From Synergistaceae bacterium (GTDB lineage: Bacteria > Synergistota > Synergistia > Synergistales > Aminobacteriaceae), in contig JAFSSM010000059.1 of the NCBI GenBank assembly GCA_017451025.1, forward strand, positions 1 to 64,000: a stretch of DNA of 64,000 bases, written 5' to 3'. The notes under the pieces were generated by a model. It was not told the DNA's origin, made no database searches, and worked only from the letters and a program-made list of their open reading frames with translations. Of the stretch, positions 16,901 to 23,652 are shown piece after piece. The stretch's first letter is position 1, and every line of letters begins with the position of its first letter. The position numbers and the translations under genes were made by a program.

Positions 16901-17529
16901 GGCTCATTGAATGCGGAGTCCTTGTACCAGCCGACGAAGATATTTCCGGTTTTCGTGGGGTCTTCTGGCTGAGTAAGAGTGCTGTCCGCGCTGACGGTGA
17001 TACTCGCGACATTGCTTCCGCCGTTCGAGTTGAAGGTTACGGTGTATCCCGAAGCAACTGGAGCGGGATTGTCCGGGCTTGCCGGGACTGGAGCGGGGTT
17101 GTCGGGGCTCGCCGGGACTGGGGCTGGATTGTCCGGGCTGTCTGGTGCCGGCAGAGGAGCAGGGTTATCCGGGCTGTCTGGTGTCGGGACAGGAACAGGG
17201 TTATCCGGACTTTCGGGTATAGGAGCGGGATTGTCGGGACTGTCCGGAACAAGAACAGGCACGGGGTTATCCGGGCTGTCTGGTGTAGGTGCAGGAGATG
17301 GAGTGTCCGGATTTTCCGGGTCAGTCGGAACATCAGGTGTCGGTGCAGGATTATCCGGGGTATCCGGAGTTGGTGCAGGAACGTCCTGGCTGTTCACCGG
17401 ATTATTCGGGTCAACGAGACTCTGTGTAGAATCTCCTCCGCCTCCTCCGCCTCCGCATCCAGAACTGAAAACAGCTAGGAACACTAGCGACAAAGCGCAC
17501 ATCAGTACGCAAAACTTTCTGTTACTCAT
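13930..17529 (-). CDS. Secreted M4-family (thermolysin-like) metallopeptidase lipoprotein with repeat stalk
   Basis: This 1199-aa protein starts with a lipoprotein signal (SSGC lipobox followed by seven Gly). Residues about 45-160 are a stalk of PDSPDNPAP-type repeats. Then come a Listeria-Bacteroides (InlB-like) repeat (YTVTFNSNGGS to LYAQW), an Ig-like region, and a propeptide-like region. The M4 catalytic domain has zinc site H695-E-S-T-H699, third ligand E721 in GAINEAYADVFG, and the active-site His near 797 in NGVHTYSRLIAHASYLM. Two carboxypeptidase-regulatory or CNA-B-like beta domains follow from about 883, then a C-terminal beta domain. All catalytic residues are present. It is probably an anchored, surface-displayed protease. 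A purine-rich AAGGGGG lies about 10 bases before the ATG. Confidence 0.9.
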   Translation of the reverse strand: MSNRKFCVLMCALSLVFLAVFSSGCGGGGGGGDSTQSLVDPNNPVNSQDVPAPTPDTPDNPAPTPDVPTDPENPDTPSPAPTPDSPDNPVPVLVPDSPDNPAPIPESPDNPVPVPTPDSPDNPAPLPAPDSPDNPAPVPASPDNPAPVPASPDNPAPVASGYTVTFNSNGGSNVASITVSADSTLTQPEDPTKTGNIFVGWYKDSAFNEPFVFGANGDKVNSTTTLYAQWIDDDPAGFAVDDAMAGVEITYAEGDNQDYVTQNLGLPANSEGLPLTWTSNNPGVISAAGSVTRPSATAKVLLTAKAVSGDFEASKSFDLTVIKAHTVQAIASVDIADIELMNESNDHFEIDYDTSSDVVRAVEGKFSDVKVENAEDALDAVQSVHEMLGIDDPYSESQLLNVAKDEYGAQYSFRQVHQMADATMGTVDNEEEIPVYGRTLMVSANSSGETDFLTSNYLPTERMGNLYSQYTADMAEDAAMRNYAGGSVAVVSADTQKVIYSLEDYEQRPVIAFTVRVTGQLGNGDAVDDTVIVSGVDLSIIRVISNNADWTVNDSGNDELGNRRTFPVTKSWKWLSVTIETKMKDSGSPEVIMYQNTLEHENLVKKSGSTWNDPQQISFYANMRPVIKWWKDKFGRNSLDNKGMKVKLVAHERKNNWSDNAYWSDGSEGIFMCDVGANSTEYEHSFAVVPDVLAHESTHGVIYYITGGTFPYENATGAINEAYADVFGCMYDEEWQIGRRVSDSTTLYFDKSKCLRDIAADTSVSALSNGTLADVPALYNHYKTVPQTRGNDHNGVHTYSRLIAHASYLMHRDSAGATNGLSWYETQRVWYKSLFMGLDATSDFQTVRRNVLRAAQQIGLSNAKLRSIRHAFDAVGIYGHRGTIRGRVSDYATGGGLEQGGASVVIRGGAGLVETSGIVSPDGTFSFNVDTGNYTVQVGATFGSYRQFQTRASVVNDGDEVYIRAAMVKTGTGSADVRIVDYDSGNNLSGASLTLVNDLTKASVSGTTDSSGSYVFRNLASGYYTLNVSKSGYDSSKYTFTVPPSETARVAKYLYTKTNWLYKAVLDLDGRSYIALYPNLKANLGGTKIHVDKDNPTANAPNGRQAASYGEYYWSRYRWITFTDFKRSSYAFYVKWESTSDVDWNSQYARVVIFHKGRYLKKYDLPDTDSNGQYWNVFSINNKGVRKDINTIVADEPDV
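17037..17400 (-). repeat. Degenerate short tandem repeat coding the PDSPDNPAP stalk
   Basis: Units of 24-36 bp encode variants of P(D/A)SPDNPAP/VP. Near-identical neighbouring copies suggest recent copy-number change. The region separates the lipid anchor from the folded domains of the metallopeptidase. Confidence 0.8.
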
Positions 17530-17610
17530 AAAAAACAGGCCCCCTTAAATTCTTAGGATGGCCTGATTGTATTTACACTTAGCGCGAAAATCAAGTTTAT
17601 TGTGCGGGAA

Positions 17611-18573
17611 TTATACTAATTTCTTGGCCCAAGCCCTAACCGCCGCAGTCGGATGCGACTCCAATTCACCGAGCCTCTTTTTGTACTGTGCGGCACTTTG
17701 CGGAAAATTTGAACCTATTAGCGACAACAACGGCACAAGTATTCTTGCATCATTTGCCTCGAGGAGGTTGCGCATAATTCCGGCGTTCATAACTTTTCCG
17801 GCGGGCCAGCGTCTGAGCAGTGCCGCATAATCTTCCGGCCTAATGTGCATGAGCATACCCTCTATTACGTCAGCGTCATTTCCCGCAAGGCTGAGTAACA
17901 GTCCGGAAGGTAAACTGCCCACATTGTTAAGAATATCCATAGCGATTAGTTTCCTTGTCATGTCCTCAAACGGGAAGGAAGCAATGATTTTTGCACAAGC
18001 CTCGTCAATATCAGGACGTTTCAGTAGTTCAACAAGTGCTCTGCGGAAATCCGTCTTGTTTGCTAGGTGAGCAGAGTGCTTCAGAATTGCGCGTATTGCT
18101 TTGGGATTTTTGGACTTCATGCGGAGGATTACTGCACTGATGTCCGGAGAACCTGCACGTGCACGTCCTGCGTAATACTCCTTGAGTTCGCGCTCGTATT
18201 TGTCTAAGACAACATCAATCTTCTCTGCGGTTTTCGCTCTGGCTTCGGCTTCCGCCTGAGCTTTAGCCTGCTTCTGGCGTTCTGCCCTGAGGTAATCGTA
18301 GACAGGATTATTCGCCGCGATTGCCTGCAGTTCTTCAGCGGTGAGGCCTTTAACGGCGTTGTAGGCAGTGGTTATCAGCTTAAAGCGGAAGTCGCTTTTC
18401 TGGCCGGTAACGTCAGGATGAAATTCCCGGGCTAATTTCCTGAAGGCAGAGCGTATATCATCAGGTGTTGCGCCCGCATCGAGCCCAAGTGCTTTTAGGT
18501 GGTTAATTATCTCTGAATGTTCTATTGTTCTGTTTCCTCCGTGAGAATAGATGACTAAATTATAGCGCAGCAA
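17611..18573 (-). CDS. J-domain (DnaJ-like) protein
   Basis: The N-terminal 60 residues form a J domain: IRSAFRKLAREFHPDVTG contains the essential HPD tripeptide that stimulates DnaK. A charged Ala/Glu/Lys-rich helix follows, then a helical C-terminal region of HEAT-like character (about residues 135-320). No zinc finger or substrate-binding domain of canonical DnaJ is present, so this is a type III J protein. The start is uncertain. The frame is open from a TTG at 18573, which has no ribosome site, whereas GGAGG sits at 18540-18536 and points to an ATA codon at 18525, exactly where the J domain begins. No ATG, GTG or TTG lies nearer. Confidence 0.8.
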   Translation of the reverse strand: MLRYNLVIYSHGGNRTIEHSEIINHLKALGLDAGATPDDIRSAFRKLAREFHPDVTGQKSDFRFKLITTAYNAVKGLTAEELQAIAANNPVYDYLRAERQKQAKAQAEAEARAKTAEKIDVVLDKYERELKEYYAGRARAGSPDISAVILRMKSKNPKAIRAILKHSAHLANKTDFRRALVELLKRPDIDEACAKIIASFPFEDMTRKLIAMDILNNVGSLPSGLLLSLAGNDADVIEGMLMHIRPEDYAALLRRWPAGKVMNAGIMRNLLEANDARILVPLLSLIGSNFPQSAAQYKKRLGELESHPTAAVRAWAKKLV

Positions 18574-18598
18574 ATCCGGAGGGCAAATGCACTAAAAA

Positions 18599-18627
18599 TC
18601 CCTCTCCCCATTTTTTGAGGAGAGGGA
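18599..18627 (-). terminator. Strong hairpin upstream of the J-domain gene
   Basis: TCCCTCTCC (18599-18607) pairs fully with GGAGAGGGA (18619-18627). On the minus strand the stem is followed by ATTTTTAGTG, a weak terminator or attenuator in the leader of the J-domain gene. Confidence 0.5.
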
Positions 18628-18682
18628 CAATGTTTTTCTGCAGTGCTCCGAGTTTTGAGCATGATTTCAGGGTACAAAAAAC

Positions 18683-18708
18683 TTGGACAAGAAAATATAT
18701 GCTATAAT
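18683..18708 (+). promoter_or_regulatory. Extended -10 promoter of the PglD-like gene
   Basis: TATAAT at 18703-18708 is preceded by TGC, an extended -10 element. TTGGAC at 18683-18688 is only 14 bases away, so the extended -10 probably does most of the work. Transcription from here would give a leader of about 145 bases before the start codon at 18861. Confidence 0.6.
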
Positions 18709-18730
18709 ACCATTTGCGAATTAATTACCA

Positions 18731-18828
18731 GCACATGACTATTTGAGCGTGTGCTCTTTTGTCGTATCTTGTCCTGTGGTTATTATAACACAGCCGGGAT
18801 AGGACTGTGTTAGTTGTGTGTTTTTTTT
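18731..18828 (+). promoter_or_regulatory. Structured 5' leader, candidate attenuator
   Basis: The leader holds a 7-bp hairpin GCACATG/CGTGTGC (18731-18737, 18748-18754). CTGTG (18774-18778) can pair with CACAG (18789-18793). The same CACAG block can instead pair with CTGTG (18805-18809) or, as AACACA (18787-18792), with TGTGTT (18817-18822) directly at a run of eight T (18821-18828). Mutually exclusive pairing ending in a T-run is the layout of a transcription attenuator. It matches no riboswitch class I recognise. Confidence 0.45.
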
Positions 18829-18860
18829 ACCTATTTTTTCAGGAATGGAGAAACTTTCAG

Positions 18861-19520
18861 ATGAGCACAGCAGCAAAATACATATACGGTATCGGCGGAG
18901 TTGCCCGCGAAATTGCGGACATCTTCAGCCGCATGAACGACAACATAGCCGGTTTTGTGATCGATGCTGAATACATCGCAGACAGTCCCGCAAAAATTAT
19001 GAACATCCCTGTGATTTCTTTCGATGATTACGCTGAAATCAGCAGGCATACACAAACATCAATCACAGTCTCACTTGGTGAACCCGTTTACCGGAAAATG
19101 CTATCAGAAAAACTCACAAGCCGCAATCTCATTGAAGGCACTATAATTTTGGGCGATTATCTGGCTTCTGATTCCAGTGTAGGAGCTGGTACGATTCTTC
19201 ATGCAGGCTCTGTTGTTTCGTCGAAGTGCTCCGTCGGTAAAAGCTGCCTAATCAATAAGAGAGTCATACTTGGGCACGACAGCACGATAGGGAATTATTC
19301 CGTACTGAGTCCGAATGTTACAGTTGGCGGGCATGTTTCGATCGGGAACAACTGCTTTGTGGGGCTGGGAGCCTGCATCAGGGACAGAGTGAAGATTGGT
19401 TATGATGTTATCGTCGGAATGGGAGCAGTAGTTACACGCGACATAGAGGACGAAGTTGTAGTTTACGGCAATCCCGCGAGAATAATCCGCAGGAACGAGA
19501 TGCATAAAGTATTCAGGTAA
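18861..19520 (+). CDS. PglD/NeuD-type sugar O/N-acyltransferase
   Basis: This 219-aa protein joins an N-terminal Rossmann-like sugar-nucleotide-binding part (YIYGIGGVAREIADIF) to a left-handed beta-helix of hexapeptide repeats (SVGAGTILHAGSVVSSKCSVGKSC and onwards), as in PglD and NeuD acetyltransferases. These enzymes acetylate amino sugars for glycan or glycoprotein biosynthesis. The start is the ATG at 18861: GGAG lies 10 bases before it, and the frame upstream is T-rich leader. It stands alone here, with no neighbouring aminotransferase or dehydratase for the same sugar. Confidence 0.85.
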   Translation: MSTAAKYIYGIGGVAREIADIFSRMNDNIAGFVIDAEYIADSPAKIMNIPVISFDDYAEISRHTQTSITVSLGEPVYRKMLSEKLTSRNLIEGTIILGDYLASDSSVGAGTILHAGSVVSSKCSVGKSCLINKRVILGHDSTIGNYSVLSPNVTVGGHVSIGNNCFVGLGACIRDRVKIGYDVIVGMGAVVTRDIEDEVVVYGNPARIIRRNEMHKVFR

Positions 19521-19560
19521 GAATCATGTATAATTTCTCCTGGAAGGGAGGCAGAGTGTT

Positions 19561-20076
19561 ATGGCGGAAAATGTATCGGACATGATGAGGATTGAGCTGT
19601 TGTTGCGTGAACACTTTGCGCGTACGGACAAGCAGCTTGCGGAGATGCGGGCGGAGAACGCAGAATTTCGAGCAACAATGCTGAAGGAGTTCAACGCGTT
19701 AGAGAATAGGCTTAACGCTAGGCTTGACAACTTCGAGGAGAAAATCAACACTAGGATTGACAACTTCGAGGAGAAAGTCAACACTAGGATTGACAACTTC
19801 GAGAAGAAAGTCAACACTAGGCTTGACAACTTCGAGGCAAAAACGGATTCGAGGTTTGATAAACTAGAAGCCTCAGTCGGTGTGATGCAGAATGATATTA
19901 CCGGCCTCAAACATGACGTAGCCGGGCTATATCACTGGGATTATTGGCTGTTATCGATAATACTTGTGGTGTTCGCAATGCCTCAGATTGTGGCAGGAAT
20001 AAAATCATTATTCACCGCAATTGCTGAAGGTGTATCCCTAGTTGCTAATGCTTTCCGCAGGAAAAACATTCCATAA
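19561..20076 (+). CDS. Coiled-coil protein with 11-residue repeats and C-terminal membrane segment
   Basis: The 171-aa protein has four tandem 11-residue repeats (RLDNFEEKINT-type), giving a hendecad coiled coil over about residues 25-100. A hydrophobic C-terminal segment (WLLSIILVVFAMPQIVAGI) anchors it in the membrane. The layout resembles Bdr/DUF1640-like tail-anchored coiled coils of unknown role. GGGAGG lies 9 bases before the ATG. It follows the PglD-like gene by 40 bp and ends at a bidirectional terminator. Confidence 0.75.
   Translation: MAENVSDMMRIELLLREHFARTDKQLAEMRAENAEFRATMLKEFNALENRLNARLDNFEEKINTRIDNFEEKVNTRIDNFEKKVNTRLDNFEAKTDSRFDKLEASVGVMQNDITGLKHDVAGLYHWDYWLLSIILVVFAMPQIVAGIKSLFTAIAEGVSLVANAFRRKNIP
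19720..19851 (+). repeat. Four 33-bp in-frame tandem repeats
   Basis: Units start at 19720, 19753, 19786 and 19819 and differ by a few bases each. Each codes for one 11-residue coiled-coil turn. The high identity between units points to recent slippage or recombination. Confidence 0.9.
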
Positions 20077-20083
20077 AAAAACA

Positions 20084-20112
20084 CCCTCCGCATTTCGTGG
20101 AGGGATATTTTT
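20084..20112. terminator. Bidirectional terminator between convergent genes
   Basis: CCCTCC (20084-20089) pairs with GGAGGG (20099-20104), extended inward by G-U and C-G pairs. A T-run follows on the plus strand and an A-run precedes it, serving the minus-strand liv operon. Confidence 0.85.
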
Positions 20113-20115
20113 TCT

Positions 20116-20847
20116 TCAGCCGCCTAAATATGCAGCACGTACCTTCGGGTCATTCAGCAGTTCTTGGCCGGTTCCTGAAAGACTTATTGCACCAACCTCG
20201 AGCACGTACGCACGATGTGCCGCCTTCAGTGCCGCAAATGCATTCTGCTCAACAAGAAGTATCGTCCTTCCCTGAGCGTTAATCTCCCGGATAATCCCGA
20301 AAACTTCGTCGACCAGAATCGGAGCAAGTCCCAAGCTAGGCTCATCCAGCATCAGCAGGTCAGGCCGGCTCATCAATGCCCTGCCCACTGCGAGCATCTG
20401 CTGTTCTCCTCCGGAAAGAGTACTTCCCTTCTGCCTGTGCCTCTCCTTCAAGCGCGGGAACAGCGAGTACACATACTCCATATCTTCGGCTATTCCCTGC
20501 TTGTCGTCGCGGATATATGCCCCCAGCGCAAGATTCTCTTCCACCGTCAACTGCGGAAGTATACGGCGGCCTTCTGGGCTTAACGATATTCCCAGCTTCA
20601 CGTGGTCTTCGGCAGGACGGCCCTGAATGCTCACGGCCCTTCCGTCGCGCGGTGAAGTGTAGGTCATCTCTTCTGCTTTGCCCTTCACCAGACCCATTAT
20701 CGCACGGATTACGCTCGACTTGCCTGCACCATTCGCACCGATAAGCGTAACTATCTCGCCTTTGTTGATGCTCAATGACACATCACGAACCGCATGTATC
20801 GCCCCGTAATTCACGTTGAGCTTCTCGATTTTCAGCATAGCTTCCAT
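20116..20847 (-). CDS. livF: LivF, branched-chain amino acid ABC transporter ATPase
   Basis: This 243-aa ATPase of the high-affinity branched-chain amino acid importer has Walker A GANGAGKSS, signature LSGGEQQ and Walker B LLMLDEPSLGLAP; the SLGLAP segment is typical of LivF rather than LivG. It hydrolyses ATP together with the LivG domain to drive import through LivH/LivM. The ATG directly follows the stop codon of the fused livMG gene, so translation is coupled. It is the last gene of the operon. Confidence 0.95.
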   Translation of the reverse strand: MEAMLKIEKLNVNYGAIHAVRDVSLSINKGEIVTLIGANGAGKSSVIRAIMGLVKGKAEEMTYTSPRDGRAVSIQGRPAEDHVKLGISLSPEGRRILPQLTVEENLALGAYIRDDKQGIAEDMEYVYSLFPRLKERHRQKGSTLSGGEQQMLAVGRALMSRPDLLMLDEPSLGLAPILVDEVFGIIREINAQGRTILLVEQNAFAALKAAHRAYVLEVGAISLSGTGQELLNDPKVRAAYLGG

Positions 20848-22674
20848 TTAGGCCGCCCCCTTCCCCAAATATGCCTCAATCACTCGCGGATTTGCCCGTA
20901 TTTCGTCGGGCGTTCCCTGCGCAATGTGTACTCCCTGATCCAGCACGTGAATGTAGTCGCACACATTCATCACTACCTTCATATCGTGCTCAATCAGCAA
21001 TATAGTTAGGTCAAATTCATCACGCAGTCTCCGAATGAATTTGAGGAGTTCTTCTGACTCTTGCGGGTTCATTCCTGCGGCCGGCTCATCGAGAAGCAGG
21101 AACTTCGGGCGGGTCGCAAGTGCACGGGCAATCTCGAGTCTTCTCTGAGCACCATACGGAAGGCTTGAGGCTGTCTCTTCGGCCAAGTCAGCAAGCCCCA
21201 ATTGTCCGAGAAGGTCTAGTGCCTGCGCCCTGACTGCGGCATCTTCACGTAGCACATCCGTGAACACAAACGGCAGCAACGACATCCACCAGTGATAGCC
21301 CTGACGGATTCGTGCTCCGGTCATTACGTTCTGAAGGACTGTCTCGTGCCCGAAGAGGCGGATATTCTGGAAAGTCCTGCTCATTCCCGCTTTGCAGACC
21401 TCATCAGGACTCAGACCTCCTATCGATTTTCCCAAGAACTTTATGCTCCCTGATGTAGGCTTGTAGAAACCGCTTATTACGTTAAACGCGCTGGTCTTGC
21501 CTGCACCGTTAGGGCCGATTAGTCCCATAATCTGCCCGTGCTTTATGTCGAAAGTCAGCGTGTCTATCGCCGTAAGTCCTCCGAACTTCAGCATTACGTC
21601 CTTCACCTCAAGCACAGTGTCAGAATCTTCATGTGTCTCTTTGGGCTTGGCCGACTTCTTAGGGAAAAATATATCCCACGAAAATTCGCGCATACCCATT
21701 ATGCCCTCGCGCCTGAAGATGATTACGACAATCAACAACAGCGAGAATATCACCATTCGCATACCAGGTATGCCCGGAATGTTTATGCTCCCAATCGTTA
21801 TGGGGTTCTCGACAATTCGGAGCCATTCCAGCATCGTCGTAACCAGCACCGAACCAATTAACGATCCTGTAACGCTCCCAAGTCCTCCAACGACAATAAT
21901 CATGAGGATGTTGTAGGTCTGGGTAATCATGAACATTCGCGGGTCAATCGTGGTTATGAGGTTGCCCATCAGTGCACCGCCAAGTCCTCCGCCGAAGCAA
22001 CCGAGAGTGAAAGCGATAACCTTAACCTTGAACGTGTTGATGCCCATCATTCTGGCCGCAACTTCGTCATCGCGCACAGCCCGCAACACTCCGCCGAAAT
22101 TGCTCCGCAACATGCAGACCATGCACAGCAGGACGACTCCCAAGCATCCCCAGCTCATGAAAAGCGTTGTGTGAGCAGGAATACCTTTCAGGCCAAGTGA
22201 ACCGTTGGTGAGCCGTGCAGTGTTGGTGATGAGAATCCTTATTATTTCCGCGAACCCTAACGTAGCAATTCCGAGATAGTCCCCGCCTAAACGAAGAACT
22301 GGGAGAGCAACAAGCAGACCGAAGAACGCTGCCGCAAGTCCAGCAAGAACCAGCGACACGATGAACGGAGTGTTGACGTTCAGCAGCCACGGATAAATGT
22401 CCTCGAGAATCCACATCGCATTTTTCTGCGCAGGAGTGAGGATCAGCAACGCAGACACATATGCGCCTATCGCCATAAACCCGGCGTGTCCGAGTGAGAA
22501 CATTCCGGTTATTCCGTAAATCAGGTTGAGCGAGAGGGCAAGTATCGCGTTAATCGCTATGAGGTTCAGGATTCTCTGCCAGTAGCCATTGAGAAGTTCG
22601 GGAGCTTTGTCGAGGAAAAATGCGAACAATACCACAGCCGCAACAGTCAGCAGCAAATTACGTGTACGCTTCAT
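20848..22674 (-). CDS. LivM-LivG fusion (permease plus ATPase)
   Basis: One 608-aa chain holds both components. Residues 1-345 are the LivM permease (LNLIYGITGMFSLGHAGFMAIGAY; EARRMMG-like AARMMGIN; VVGGLGSVTGSLIG). Residues 355-608 are the LivG ATPase, with Walker A GPNGAGKTS, the LivG-type signature LPYGAQRRLEIARAL and Walker B LLLDEPAAGMNP. A charged linker (PKKSAKPKETHEDSDT) joins them. In most bacteria these are separate genes. The start overlaps the livH stop by one base (TAATG). The transporter therefore probably assembles as LivH, LivMG and LivF with the binding protein LivJ. Confidence 0.95.
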   Translation of the reverse strand: MKRTRNLLLTVAAVVLFAFFLDKAPELLNGYWQRILNLIAINAILALSLNLIYGITGMFSLGHAGFMAIGAYVSALLILTPAQKNAMWILEDIYPWLLNVNTPFIVSLVLAGLAAAFFGLLVALPVLRLGGDYLGIATLGFAEIIRILITNTARLTNGSLGLKGIPAHTTLFMSWGCLGVVLLCMVCMLRSNFGGVLRAVRDDEVAARMMGINTFKVKVIAFTLGCFGGGLGGALMGNLITTIDPRMFMITQTYNILMIIVVGGLGSVTGSLIGSVLVTTMLEWLRIVENPITIGSINIPGIPGMRMVIFSLLLIVVIIFRREGIMGMREFSWDIFFPKKSAKPKETHEDSDTVLEVKDVMLKFGGLTAIDTLTFDIKHGQIMGLIGPNGAGKTSAFNVISGFYKPTSGSIKFLGKSIGGLSPDEVCKAGMSRTFQNIRLFGHETVLQNVMTGARIRQGYHWWMSLLPFVFTDVLREDAAVRAQALDLLGQLGLADLAEETASSLPYGAQRRLEIARALATRPKFLLLDEPAAGMNPQESEELLKFIRRLRDEFDLTILLIEHDMKVVMNVCDYIHVLDQGVHIAQGTPDEIRANPRVIEAYLGKGAA

Positions 22675-23570
22675 TATATTTTGTCCTCCAGTTTCTCGCC
22701 CAAAAGTCCCGTCGGCCGGAAGAGCAGTATCATGATTAACAGCAGGAACGCAAATGCATCCTTATAGCCCGAGAGTGTCGGGAAGAATGCTACCGACATA
22801 ATCTCGACGAAGCCCAGAATCAGCCCGCCGATCATTGCGCCAGGCACAGAACCGATTCCGCCGCACACCGCCGCAATGAATGCCTTGATGCCCGGTGTCA
22901 TTCCCATAAACGGCTCAACGCGCGGATAACGCAGTGCCCACATTATGCCCGCGACCGCCGCCAACGCAGACCCAAGTCCGAACGCAAGAGCAATGATTCT
23001 GTTCACCGATACTCCCATCATTCGCGTTGCCTCAATGTCAAACGAGATTGCGCGCATTGCGAGACCGGGCTTTGTGCAGTACAACAGCCACAACAGCGCA
23101 CCGACGAGCACGAACGACACCACCGGCACAAGAATCCCCAGCGGAATTAAGCGCACACCTCCGGAAAGCTCGATAGGCTTCATGAGAATAGGGGGCTGAA
23201 CGACAGGGCGGGGCATCCCCGTAAACACTACAACCGCAAAGTTCTCGATGAAGAATGACACGCCGATTGCGCTTATCAGTGCGGAAATTCTGGGAGCTTC
23301 GCGCAGGGGCTTGTAGGCTATCCGGTCAACCAGAAGGCCGCAAATTGTGGTGAGGATTATTGCAATGACGACTCCGATAAACCAGTTGAGTTTATACACT
23401 ATTGTTGCGAAGTAGACGAAGTAAGCTCCGAGCATGAATATATCTCCGTGAGCAAAGTTAATGAGCCTGAGTATTCCGTAGACCATTGTGTAGCCGACAG
23501 CGACCAGTCCGTAAAGCGAGCCTAGACTCAGAGCGTTAATGAAGTGCTGGACAAAAATATTGAGGTTCAA
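22674..23570 (-). CDS. livH: LivH, branched-chain amino acid ABC permease
   Basis: This 298-aa inner-membrane permease shows the LivH pattern: NALSLGSLYGLVAVGYTMVYGILRLINFAHGDIFMLGAY at the N-terminus and ISFDIEATRMMGVSVNRII at the cytoplasmic loop that docks with the ATPases. It pairs with the LivM half of the fusion protein downstream. An 82-bp gap with a hairpin separates it from the binding-protein gene, so it is probably expressed at a lower level than livJ. Confidence 0.95.
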   Translation of the reverse strand: MNLNIFVQHFINALSLGSLYGLVAVGYTMVYGILRLINFAHGDIFMLGAYFVYFATIVYKLNWFIGVVIAIILTTICGLLVDRIAYKPLREAPRISALISAIGVSFFIENFAVVVFTGMPRPVVQPPILMKPIELSGGVRLIPLGILVPVVSFVLVGALLWLLYCTKPGLAMRAISFDIEATRMMGVSVNRIIALAFGLGSALAAVAGIMWALRYPRVEPFMGMTPGIKAFIAAVCGGIGSVPGAMIGGLILGFVEIMSVAFFPTLSGYKDAFAFLLLIMILLFRPTGLLGEKLEDKI

Positions 23571-23599
23571 TGTGCAATCACAACCTTTCTGTGTGTACG

Positions 23600-23633
23600 A
23601 AAAAGGGGAAGGGCCGTAAATCCACCCTCCCCC
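23600..23633 (-). terminator. Leaky hairpin between livJ and livH
   Basis: On the minus strand GGGGGAGGG (23633-23625) pairs with CCCTTCCCC (23613-23605), with one mismatch, and TTTTT follows. Such a partial terminator would let the binding protein be made in excess over the permease genes. Confidence 0.6.
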
Positions 23634-23652
23634 GAAAAATTCATGTTAATGC

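Noticed and set aside
16979-17548. Plus-strand frame of 189 codons rich in GLSGLSG repeats, collagen-like in look
   Set aside because: It is the antisense of the PDSPDNPAP stalk of the metallopeptidase; the repeats follow from the sense-strand repeats, and it has no independent support.
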